Positions 1 to 5,541 of a stretch of DNA of 5,541 nucleotides are shown one piece after another (positions within the stretch are counted from its first letter, which is position 1; each line of letters begins with the position of its first letter). The DNA lies in NCBI GenBank assembly GCA_019313025.1, contig JAFDCA010000083.1, positions 1-5,541 of the forward strand, in the 5' to 3' direction. The notes beneath the pieces were generated by a model. It saw only the letters and a program-made list of their open reading frames with translations, had not been told where the DNA came from and made no database searches. The position numbers were made by a program, and so were the translations under genes. Source of the DNA: Deltaproteobacteria bacterium (GTDB taxonomy: Bacteria; Desulfobacterota; Desulfobacteria; Desulfobacterales; UBA11574).

Positions 1-112
1 GTAACATGGCATAAACGCCCCAGAGCAGAACAATGCCGACCGCGCCGATGAACAGAAGAAATTGCCACAACGGGCAGCGCTTAACGCCTTTGGGTATTAA
101 TGCAGAATCCAT
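1..112 (-). CDS. qrcD: QrcD, NrfD-like integral membrane quinone-reducing subunit (N-terminal fragment, cut by window edge)
   Basis: Only the first 37 codons are visible; the frame is open to the left edge of the window. The protein begins MDSALIPKGVKRCPLW and then enters a hydrophobic stretch, about residues 16-37 (FLLFIGAVGIVLLWGVYAML), that looks like the first transmembrane helix. The start is ATG at 112-110, preceded by an AAGGAG ribosome site ten bases upstream, and it lies 44 bases after the qrcC stop. In the family, QrcD is a roughly ten-helix NrfD/PsrC-type protein that holds the menaquinone site and anchors the complex. The identification rests mostly on position after qrcA, qrcB and qrcC plus the N-terminal pattern. 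The visible part alone cannot separate QrcD from other NrfD-like proteins such as ActC, but the separate B and C genes argue for Qrc. Confidence 0.82.
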   Translation of the reverse strand, partial: MDSALIPKGVKRCPLWQFLLFIGAVGIVLLWGVYAML

Positions 113-156
113 ATGTTATGTGCTCCTTGAATAGCGGTTTCAATTCTTGTTAGCTT

Positions 157-975
157 TTAACCATGGTGAACAGGCTGTTTAACTTTTGCCTCATTTTTTA
201 AATAATTATCACCGGATCTCCGAACCCATTTTCGGCTTGATATATAGTAGACCTTGGGATTTGTAGCGAGTCTCTCCAACAACCGAAATGCATGAGGGTT
301 CCTCGGACGCCCACCATGCTTGTGGTCAGGCTTGACCATCTTGAATACAGAATGGTTCGGGTTGTTTAGATCACCGAAAGTGATGGCTTCGGCAGGGCAT
401 GCCTGGGTGCAAGCGGTTTGATATTCATTTTCTTCAATGTCACGTCTTCCCTCTATATACGCCTTTTCCCTGGCCAGCTGATAGCGGTGATAACAAAAGC
501 TGCACTTTTCAACCACACCACGCATCCGAGGAGAAACATTGGGACTGAGATATTTTTCCATTCCGTCCGGCCAAATCGGATCCCACCAGTTAAAATAACG
601 GGCATGATACGGGCACGATGCCATACAATACCGACATCCAAAACAGCGAGTATATATTTGACTGACAATTCCGGTATCAAGGCCGTAATCCGTTGCAATG
701 GCCGGGCATACGGATACACAAGGAGAATGCCCTTCATGTTCACCCGCACATTGCATGCAAGGCCTTGGGAGATAGCATATATCTGTATTCGGGAAAGGCT
801 TTCCGTTGGTCAGCCGATAGACGCGCATCCATGTGATACTCAGAAGTTTGTTCGACTCATCTTTCCTGAAAGGTACATTATTTTCAGCCATACAAGCCAC
901 CATACAACTGCCGCATCCGGTACATTTGTCCAGGTCGATGACCATCCCAAATTTCTGGGCTTTGTTGTGTTTCAT
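157..975 (-). CDS. qrcC: QrcC, four-cluster ferredoxin-like iron-sulfur subunit of the Qrc menaquinone reductase
   Basis: This 272-residue electron-transfer subunit resembles the PsrB/NrfC/DmsB family. Sixteen cysteines form four FeS motifs: C18/C21/C24/C28, C73/C76/C86/C90, C111/C114/C117/C121, and C158/C161/C189/C193. Clusters I and III are classic CxxCxxCxxxC. Cluster II has a nine-residue gap between its Cys pairs, and cluster IV has a 27-residue gap, as in this family. There is no signal peptide or membrane segment, so it is presumably exported folded with Tat-tagged QrcB. The expected role is to relay electrons between QrcB and the QrcD quinone site. I chose the ATG at 975 because AAAGAGG sits five bases upstream and the FeS fold starts directly after it. 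A longer reading from TTG at 1059 adds 28 residues, lacks a ribosome site and adds no domain. The roughly 80-residue tail after cluster IV is basic and has no motif I recognise. A single B-C fusion, as in alternative complex III ActB, is ruled out because the genes are separate. Confidence 0.9.
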   Translation of the reverse strand: MKHNKAQKFGMVIDLDKCTGCGSCMVACMAENNVPFRKDESNKLLSITWMRVYRLTNGKPFPNTDICYLPRPCMQCAGEHEGHSPCVSVCPAIATDYGLDTGIVSQIYTRCFGCRYCMASCPYHARYFNWWDPIWPDGMEKYLSPNVSPRMRGVVEKCSFCYHRYQLAREKAYIEGRRDIEENEYQTACTQACPAEAITFGDLNNPNHSVFKMVKPDHKHGGRPRNPHAFRLLERLATNPKVYYISSRKWVRRSGDNYLKNEAKVKQPVHHG

Positions 976-980
976 TAGGA

Positions 981-987
981 CCTCTTT
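981..987 (-). promoter_or_regulatory. Ribosome binding site fixing the qrcC start
   Basis: Read on the minus strand, AAAGAGG lies five bases before the ATG at 975-973. It supports this start over the in-frame TTG at 1059, upstream of which only AT-rich sequence with no purine-rich ribosome site is visible. Confidence 0.75.
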
Positions 988-1064
988 GGATTGACGATGA
1001 TCAATTGAATGATGAAGCAGAAAGTCTTCACCGTTCAATAGCCAATCTTTAACAATCAATATAT

Positions 1065-3290
1065 TTAGACGTTACTCAGTTTCGCCCTGATTCCCCAGGC
1101 AACATCCATGCCTGAATCAGAGTCTTCCACCGTCCCGATAAGCGTATTAAAATTTACCCCTTTACCCGCCAGGTAGTCGTCATAGCCAGTATGTCCCAAT
1201 CCTCTCGGCAAAGCGATAACGCCTGGCATAATGCCTTCAAAAAGATGAATTTTGACCTCTGCCTTTCCTTTTGGTGTGCTTAACAGAACCCGCTGGCCTT
1301 CTTGCAGTCCGGCTGACCTTGCAGTTTTTGGGTTAATCTCGATAAAAATATGGTCCCCTTTAAGAACAGTGTCTTCAACTGTCTTGACGGCAAACGGCGG
1401 ATCTCCGATATAACCGTTGGCCAGTCTGATGGAATCATAGGGAATGAGTAAAAGAGGATAAAGCCTTTCGTCACCTTCAATATTGACCGGCTTATACTGC
1501 GGCATCGAGCCGATATCCGGGTTGATAAACTCAAATTTACCGGAAACTGTATCAAACGACGACGCCTGGGTCGGACGCATCAACTCAGTATCAGACCAAA
1601 ATCCCTTTTCAATCAAAATTTCCCATTTGTCATTTAAGGTCTCTTTTAAGCAGGCATTGTAGCTCTCCCAAGGAAACGCATTTGCAACACTTCCGCCCAG
1701 CCCTTTTGCCACTTGGATGATAACATCACCCACATGTCTGGTATTTAATTGGGGCTCAATCACGGGCCTTGAAAGGCCGATAACCGGTTGAATCAGACCG
1801 ATCGGTGCCGGAACATCTTCATAACGTTCGAGAAAAACGTGATTCGGAAGAATTAAATCGGCATTTTGAGCGGTTTCATCCATATAGGAAGAAAAACTGA
1901 CCACAAACGGAATCTTGTCAAATGCTTCTTCGGCACTTTTTGTATCGGAAAATGTATATAAAGGATTTGCACCAGAGACAAAGAGTGCTTGCAGCGGATA
2001 TTGTTCTCCTGAATTGACGGCTTCCGGTAGACGATTCATCAGATACCGGGAGAACAGATATTTTTTGCTTCCAGCCCCATCCAATCGTTCATGCTGAATA
2101 CCGGCTGCAGCCCTGGCATCCATTTCAACTTCGGGCCATCTAATGTAATCCGTATCAGAAACTGCCCAAACACCACCCTCTTTATTAACATTTCCCACAA
2201 GGGCGTTCAAAGAGTGAACCGCCATGCAGTCTTTAAGGCTAACGGGGGAGGATCCATCCCCACGGCCGCAAATGGCTAAAGGTCTTGATGCATTGGCAAA
2301 ACTCCTGGCCAGCACAACAATAGTTCCGCTATCAATTCCGGTAATCGCTGCGACACTATCCGGACTGAAATTTTCCATTACAAGCCGTTTCCAATCTTCA
2401 AACCCTTGGGTGTCATTTAAAATAAAATTGGTATCGTACAAAGATTCTTTGATAATAACATAGGCAAGACCCATGACCAGGGCTGCCTCGGTTCCGGGAT
2501 TAATCGGAATCCATTTGCTTGACTTGGCTGCCGTATTGGACAGGCGCGGTTCAATTTGAATGACTTTCACGTTGTTATTTTGCCAATTACTGTTGGCTCT
2601 AAACATTCGTACCGGTGATCCCCAGCCGTCAATGATACCACTTCCAAGGCTTAAAACAAAATCGGCATTTTCAAAATCGAATCCAGGCAGGGCCTGAACA
2701 CCCTGCATCATGCGCAATGTCAACTCATAGGAATCACGGACGGATGGCATACGCATCAAATTGGGAGAACCGAAGACGGTCAAAAATCTTTCAAAGAGAC
2801 GGGGTATGGTGCCACGATCCGAACCTGATACGAAACCGACGGTATGTGACTGACCTTTAGACCTCAGGTTGCCAAGCTTTTCCACGACCTCCGATATCGC
2901 CTCTTTCCAGGATATCCTTTCCCATCTTCCCTCTCCTCTCTTCCCTGTCCTTTTTAACGGACCCTTTACCCGTGTGGGGCCATAAAGCAATTGAAGGCCG
3001 GAGAGACCAATTAGACAAGCGCCTCCGTCATTTATAGGGTGGCCCTTCATACCCTCAATTTTAACCGCACGCTCATCTACTTTTCGAACCGTGATGCCAC
3101 AACCACCGGTACAGAGAGTACAAACAGAATTGACGTAGCTGGTTTCACCATCTTTCGGCACCGGCGTCCACGGCCACATCTGAGTCCATATCGAAGAATC
3201 ATCCATCAACTTCCATGGCAGCGGCGAAAGGGCTGTTCCTGCAGCCCCGCCAATTACAAACGACAAGAAACCTCTTCTGCCGATCTTCAT
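1065..3290 (-). CDS. qrcB: QrcB, Tat-exported molybdopterin-oxidoreductase-family subunit of the Qrc complex
   Basis: This 741-residue protein has the CISM/DMSO-reductase superfamily architecture. The N-terminus carries a twin-arginine signal (RRGFLSF, residues 5-11) followed by a short hydrophobic run. No clear AxA cleavage site is seen, so it may stay uncleaved. An FeS motif follows: C57, C60, C64 and C92. Further on are typical superfamily patterns, including SGANPLYTF (439-447), an ADLILPN segment (477-483), and a C-terminal molybdopterin-dinucleotide-binding-like domain from about residue 610 to the end. After GSPN (174-177), where PsrA/PhsA/FDH relatives place the Mo-ligating Cys or Sec, this protein reads SVRD with no Cys. 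That fits the family description that QrcB, like ActB, is a structural and electron-transfer relative without Mo catalysis. The start at 3290 is preceded by AAAGAGG ten bases upstream. The gap to qrcC is 89 bases. A catalytic polysulfide or thiosulfate reductase is the main alternative, made unlikely by the adjoining multihaem QrcA and the missing ligand. Confidence 0.9.
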   Translation of the reverse strand: MKIGRRGFLSFVIGGAAGTALSPLPWKLMDDSSIWTQMWPWTPVPKDGETSYVNSVCTLCTGGCGITVRKVDERAVKIEGMKGHPINDGGACLIGLSGLQLLYGPTRVKGPLKRTGKRGEGRWERISWKEAISEVVEKLGNLRSKGQSHTVGFVSGSDRGTIPRLFERFLTVFGSPNLMRMPSVRDSYELTLRMMQGVQALPGFDFENADFVLSLGSGIIDGWGSPVRMFRANSNWQNNNVKVIQIEPRLSNTAAKSSKWIPINPGTEAALVMGLAYVIIKESLYDTNFILNDTQGFEDWKRLVMENFSPDSVAAITGIDSGTIVVLARSFANASRPLAICGRGDGSSPVSLKDCMAVHSLNALVGNVNKEGGVWAVSDTDYIRWPEVEMDARAAAGIQHERLDGAGSKKYLFSRYLMNRLPEAVNSGEQYPLQALFVSGANPLYTFSDTKSAEEAFDKIPFVVSFSSYMDETAQNADLILPNHVFLERYEDVPAPIGLIQPVIGLSRPVIEPQLNTRHVGDVIIQVAKGLGGSVANAFPWESYNACLKETLNDKWEILIEKGFWSDTELMRPTQASSFDTVSGKFEFINPDIGSMPQYKPVNIEGDERLYPLLLIPYDSIRLANGYIGDPPFAVKTVEDTVLKGDHIFIEINPKTARSAGLQEGQRVLLSTPKGKAEVKIHLFEGIMPGVIALPRGLGHTGYDDYLAGKGVNFNTLIGTVEDSDSGMDVAWGIRAKLSNV

Positions 3291-3338
3291 TTCTATTTTA
3301 CCTCTTTATATATCGTTAAATCAAAAACACTAATGCGT

Positions 3339-3364
3339 GCCTGAACGGAAAGTCATGTTCAGGC
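3339..3364 (-). repeat. Intergenic hairpin 1 between qrcA and qrcB (perfect 8-bp inverted repeat)
   Basis: GCCTGAAC at 3339-3346 and GTTCAGGC at 3357-3364 are exact inverted copies around a ten-base loop. Its right edge touches the left edge of a second hairpin. In the qrc transcript this is the second of the two stems. No oligo-U tract follows at once, so a simple intrinsic terminator is not supported. An mRNA-stability or processing role is an inference. Confidence 0.65.
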
Positions 3365-3399
3365 AAAATTTGAATTTCGTGTTTCGAACTTCAAATTTT
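3365..3399 (-). repeat. Intergenic hairpin 2 between qrcA and qrcB (15-bp stem, one mismatch, 5-base loop)
   Basis: The arms at 3365-3379 and 3385-3399 pair at 14 of 15 positions; the only mismatch is 3375 against 3389. The loop is five bases (3380-3384). The stem starts with A's and ends with T's on either strand, as in a weak bidirectional terminator, but its core is AT-rich. It lies 35 bases after the qrcA stop and abuts hairpin 1. It could attenuate read-through to lower qrcB-D relative to qrcA, protect the qrcA message, or be a copy of a dispersed palindromic repeat. Confidence 0.7.
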
Positions 3400-3433
3400 T
3401 GACCTAAAAGAAGGTTTTTCGATCAAGCACTCA

Positions 3434-4237
3434 TTATTTATGGCACACAAAACAGGCATCTCTTTCCGTCTGAACACTGCTGCCTTTGCCGGAGCGCAAT
3501 GACCATGGTGAAACCACATTGATGATATCGTCAAGGAGCCTGTTCGTCGAAGTTTTAATACCTGTTTTTTCGATGTTGGCCGCTACCAATTGGTGACAAT
3601 CAGCACAATCGTCCATTTTCATTCGATCCCAGGTATTCTTTTTGAAACCACCAATACTTTTTCCCCAAATATCTCTACTGTAACCTGTAAGCCGGTTCTC
3701 TTCATAAACTTTTAAACTTTCAGACTCGCCGATATGACCATGACAGGTCTCGCAGTCCATATTAGCACCCTTGATGTGCGCAGCATGGCTAAAGAATACG
3801 CAATCCGGCTGTTTTGCGTATATCAACCACGGGACTTCCCTTTCTTTGGAAACATATTCCTCATGAAATTTTATTTCATCCGGATCAACGCCTAGAATCT
3901 CTTCATGACAATCGATGCATTGTTCCAACTTCGGTGCCCCTGAAAATGTTCCGTCTTCACGAAAAAAATGGCAGCTTTCACACCCATTTTCGACTTCGGC
4001 AACATGAAATGCATGGTTAAAGTCTATAGGTTGTTTTTTCTGAGAATATAACAGTTTCGGGAAAATGACCCACCCTAAAATAAGACTGGCAAATAACCCT
4101 AAAATAAAAAACAGGATAATGGGCCCACCGGGTCCGTTATCCTGTTTTTTCATTTTTGCCTCGTCGGATTGTGATGTAGCCGCCCCGTCGGCAGTATCCT
4201 CAGAAATCTCTTTCCCATGATCATCTAATGTACTCAT
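3434..4237 (-). CDS. qrcA: QrcA, membrane-anchored periplasmic multihaem cytochrome c of the Qrc complex
   Basis: This 267-residue protein has a charged, hydrophilic cytoplasmic N-terminus (1-38), one hydrophobic signal-anchor helix (about 39-59) and a periplasmic haem domain. Five canonical CxxCH sites are visible: 86-90, 107-111, 162-166, 211-215 and 262-266. The segment CVFFSH (146-151) resembles a haem motif with Ser in place of the second Cys. From memory the Desulfovibrio protein is described as hexahaem, so this element may matter. Two blocks share the pattern FxHxxH-x7-CxxCH (73-90 and 149-166), which resembles cytochrome c7/c3 folds where the upstream histidines are distal haem ligands. 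QrcA is the entry point for electrons from periplasmic cytochrome c3. The ATG at 4237 has GGAG five bases upstream; tandem stops TAA TGA end the gene. It is the first gene of the qrc cluster, behind a strong promoter. ActA of alternative complex III is a related alternative, less likely given separate B and C genes. Confidence 0.9.
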   Translation of the reverse strand: MSTLDDHGKEISEDTADGAATSQSDEAKMKKQDNGPGGPIILFFILGLFASLILGWVIFPKLLYSQKKQPIDFNHAFHVAEVENGCESCHFFREDGTFSGAPKLEQCIDCHEEILGVDPDEIKFHEEYVSKEREVPWLIYAKQPDCVFFSHAAHIKGANMDCETCHGHIGESESLKVYEENRLTGYSRDIWGKSIGGFKKNTWDRMKMDDCADCHQLVAANIEKTGIKTSTNRLLDDIINVVSPWSLRSGKGSSVQTERDACFVCHK

Positions 4238-4310
4238 ATAAACTCCGTCAAACTGTAGTTGATGATTTCACGATGCAAGCTAAATCTTTAAAAATAAAAT
4301 GAACTTCGGT

Positions 4311-4339
4311 TTTGTACCTACAGATCTCTTTTTTGTCAA
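4311..4339 (-). promoter_or_regulatory. Sigma70-type promoter for qrcA (qrcABCD)
   Basis: On the minus strand a perfect -35 box TTGACA (4339-4334) is followed by a 17-base spacer and a -10-like TACAAA (4316-4311, four of six consensus positions). Transcription would begin near 4304, leaving a leader of roughly 67 bases before the qrcA ATG. No clear operator or second promoter was seen, and the near-ideal -35 and spacing suggest steady high expression, as expected for a core respiratory complex. Confidence 0.65.
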
Positions 4340-4593
4340 GGGAAAATCACGCTGAATATGCTTCATTTTGCTGTAAACAAGAAATTCTATAAGCCTCTGT
4401 AAAAAAGGACTAAATGGAAGGAAAATTTGCCTGCTGAAAGGAGTATAATTACTGGAGAGGAATAGATAATCTTTCTAATAAAGTGGTTAGTGTTTGGGTG
4501 GTTCAGGCATCGTTCTTGTTGGTGCGAAGCTGAAAACGAAGACCAATGAAAAAACAGGTGAATACCGAGATATATCAAAGTCAGAAATTCGAT

Positions 4594-4623
4594 AGTGTCC
4601 ATCCAGCAATATGGATGGGCACT
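4594..4623 (-). terminator. Hairpin just downstream of the GAPDH stop (probable 3' end element)
   Basis: AGTGTCCATCCA at 4594-4605 and TGGATGGGCACT at 4612-4623 form a 12-bp stem with a six-base loop. It begins eight bases after the GAPDH stop codon. In the minus-strand RNA one position is a C-A mismatch; in plus-strand RNA the same position is a G-U wobble. No U-run follows on the minus strand, so it may be a rho-assisted or U-less terminator, or a 3' stabilising stem, rather than a classic intrinsic terminator. Confidence 0.5.
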
Positions 4624-4631
4624 GGATAGGA

Positions 4632-5541
4632 TTACATATAATCGGCGATTGACACCGTTCTGTCTCCGAGAATATTGACATAACTCCCGTGTTCATTATC
4701 GTACCACCCGTAGATGACAGCCTGTGTAATCGGGATTCTGACAACGACATCTTTTAATGAACTTAAAAATTCTTTTTCCAATCCCGGCACTTTTTTTAGA
4801 TCGATGACCTGTTCGGCGGTACGGGTGTGGGTCACATGCCCTTCTATAATCGCCGCCGCGCTGGGCATTCCAATGATATCCCCCGATACGTTCTGCTCAT
4901 CGGTGTAGTGGAGGTAGCCCTTGAGATCGTCAGCCGCGGCCTGTCGAAATATATCATTGAGCATTTCCCTGGAGGTCGGTTCTCCGGAAAGCTCTTCTTG
5001 TAGATTCATCACCAGGATGATGAGAGATCCTGTGGAGATGGGGATTCTTACCGATTCTGCAATAAATCCGATTTCTTGCATTTCCGGAATAACGAGTCTC
5101 AACGCATTGGCAGCCCCTGTAGAAGTTAGGATAATGTTATTCATGATGCTTCTGTTTTTCCTAAGGTCCGTCGCCCCTGTTTTCGGAAGTCTGTCCAACA
5201 CCTGCTGGGAGCCGGTTGCTGCATGAACCGTAGCCATGGAAGCCGACAGAATTTTTTTGGGACCCAAAGCATTTAAAAGAGGTTTTATCATATGCGCCAG
5301 GCAAGTTGTGGTGCAGGATGCATTGGAAATGATTTTATGACGTCGGGGATCGTAAACATTATCATTAATTCCCATGACTGTGGTCACTGAATCATTCGGC
5401 ATGGCTTTGCCCCTATCCTTGATTTTAAATGGGGCCGATACAATAACTTTCTCGGCTCCGGCGTCAAGATGGCCCCGCACAGCCCCTTGTGGAAAATCCG
5501 GAGGAAGGGTCGGATCTAGAAATTTCCCGGTGGTATCGACA
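4632..5541 (-). CDS. Divergent glyceraldehyde-3-phosphate dehydrogenase (5' end outside the window)
   Basis: The last 302 codons are visible, and the frame is open to the right edge, beginning VDTTGKF. A GTG at 5480 is not the start, because the GAPDH fold continues upstream of it. The enzyme oxidises glyceraldehyde-3-phosphate to 1,3-bisphosphoglycerate with NAD(P) in glycolysis, or the reverse in gluconeogenesis, in the cytoplasm. In visible-fragment numbering, the catalytic Cys76 lies in SNASCTTTC, the catalytic His106 in TVHAATGSQ, the substrate-phosphate loop in TSTGAA (139-144), Arg165 in SVRIP, and the C-terminal WYDNE at 279-283. Substitutions from the common form are Thr for the usual Asn after SCTT, AATGS for the usual YTND/YTGD, a lost Asp in the segment normally reading SVVDL, and HGS after WYDNE. 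An insert-like stretch (about 39-52) precedes the catalytic region. Catalytic residues are intact, so activity is likely, but cofactor or regulation may differ. The nucleotide-binding half lies mostly outside the window. Confidence 0.92.
   Translation of the reverse strand, partial: VDTTGKFLDPTLPPDFPQGAVRGHLDAGAEKVIVSAPFKIKDRGKAMPNDSVTTVMGINDNVYDPRRHKIISNASCTTTCLAHMIKPLLNALGPKKILSASMATVHAATGSQQVLDRLPKTGATDLRKNRSIMNNIILTSTGAANALRLVIPEMQEIGFIAESVRIPISTGSLIILVMNLQEELSGEPTSREMLNDIFRQAAADDLKGYLHYTDEQNVSGDIIGMPSAAAIIEGHVTHTRTAEQVIDLKKVPGLEKEFLSSLKDVVVRIPITQAVIYGWYDNEHGSYVNILGDRTVSIADYM

Larger units (their letters stand above)
4238..4631. other. 394-base intergenic region between the GAPDH gene and qrcA
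   Basis: I see no convincing gene here. It holds the GAPDH 3' hairpin at its right end, the qrcA promoter at about 4311-4339 and an AT-rich leader of about 67 bases before qrcA. The stretch from about 4345 to 4590 shows no recognisable operator, RNA gene or repeat. One 71-codon minus-strand frame crosses it, but it starts inside the hairpin and is judged unlikely to be real. Confidence 0.6.

Noticed and set aside
418..978. 186-codon plus-strand frame antisense to qrcC
   Set aside because: It lies wholly over a gene with four intact FeS motifs. The translation has no recognisable domain and is explained as a shadow of qrcC.
3039..3344. 101-codon plus-strand frame overlapping the qrcB start
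   Set aside because: It is antisense to the Tat signal and FeS motif region of qrcB, is low in recognisable structure, and shows no convincing ribosome site.
3401..3420. Small ACCT/AGGT inverted repeat followed by a T-run on the plus strand
   Set aside because: A four-base stem is too short to be a credible terminator and is within chance expectation.
1065..4237. Alternative complex III (ActABC) instead of Qrc
   Set aside because: In alternative complex III the B- and C-type domains are fused in ActB. Here they are separate genes in Qrc order, followed by a QrcD-like N-terminus.
4387..4602. 71-codon minus-strand frame starting MDTIEFLTLIYLGIHLFFHWS, with two hydrophobic stretches
   Set aside because: Its ATG lies inside the GAPDH 3' hairpin, there is no good ribosome site, the composition is rich in His/Phe/Ser as in AT-rich non-coding DNA, and it matches no family I recognise. 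Conservation in relatives would be needed to revive it.
4921..5226. 101-codon plus-strand frame inside the GAPDH gene
   Set aside because: It is antisense to clear GAPDH sequence, including the catalytic His region, with no supporting motif.
4632..5480. GAPDH as a complete 282-residue protein starting at GTG 5480
   Set aside because: The frame continues upstream to the window edge with sensible GAPDH sequence (VDTTGKF onward), and 282 residues is too short for the family. The gene is simply cut by the window.

Overview
The window reads as part of the chromosome of a sulfate-reducing Desulfobacterota bacterium. The main evidence is a four-gene cluster on the minus strand whose order and domain content match qrcABCD. 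This encodes the membrane-bound quinone reductase complex (Qrc) that takes electrons from periplasmic cytochrome c and passes them to menaquinone. The genus cannot be fixed from this sequence. No mobile element, CRISPR array, rRNA or tRNA was recognised.

Layout in transcription order (right to left, all genes on the minus strand): (1) 5541-4632, the C-terminal ~302 residues of a divergent glyceraldehyde-3-phosphate dehydrogenase whose 5' end lies outside the window, followed by a hairpin just after its stop. (2) 4631-4238, a 394-base gap with no convincing gene but with a strong sigma70-type promoter (TTGACA, 17 bases, TACAAA) pointing at qrcA. (3) 4237-3434, qrcA, a membrane-anchored multihaem cytochrome c. 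(4) 3433-3291, a gap holding two back-to-back hairpins. (5) 3290-1065, qrcB, a Tat-exported molybdopterin-oxidoreductase-like subunit with one FeS motif and no recognisable Mo-ligating Cys. (6) 975-157, qrcC, a four-cluster ferredoxin-like subunit. (7) 112-1, the first 37 codons of qrcD, the NrfD-like membrane subunit, cut by the window edge.

How they work together (family knowledge applied to this sequence): QrcA collects electrons, typically from type I cytochrome c3 fed by periplasmic hydrogenases and formate dehydrogenases. The FeS clusters of QrcB and QrcC carry them to the QrcD membrane subunit, where menaquinone is reduced. The quinol pool then supplies sulfate respiration through Qmo. 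QrcB carries the Tat signal; QrcC has none and is presumably exported with it. The GAPDH gene is a metabolic neighbour with its own 3' hairpin and is probably a separate transcription unit.

Nothing here is clearly a new system. The points most worth a second look are the two-fold internal repeat and an odd CxxxSH element in QrcA, the tandem hairpins between qrcA and qrcB, and several active-site substitutions in the GAPDH.
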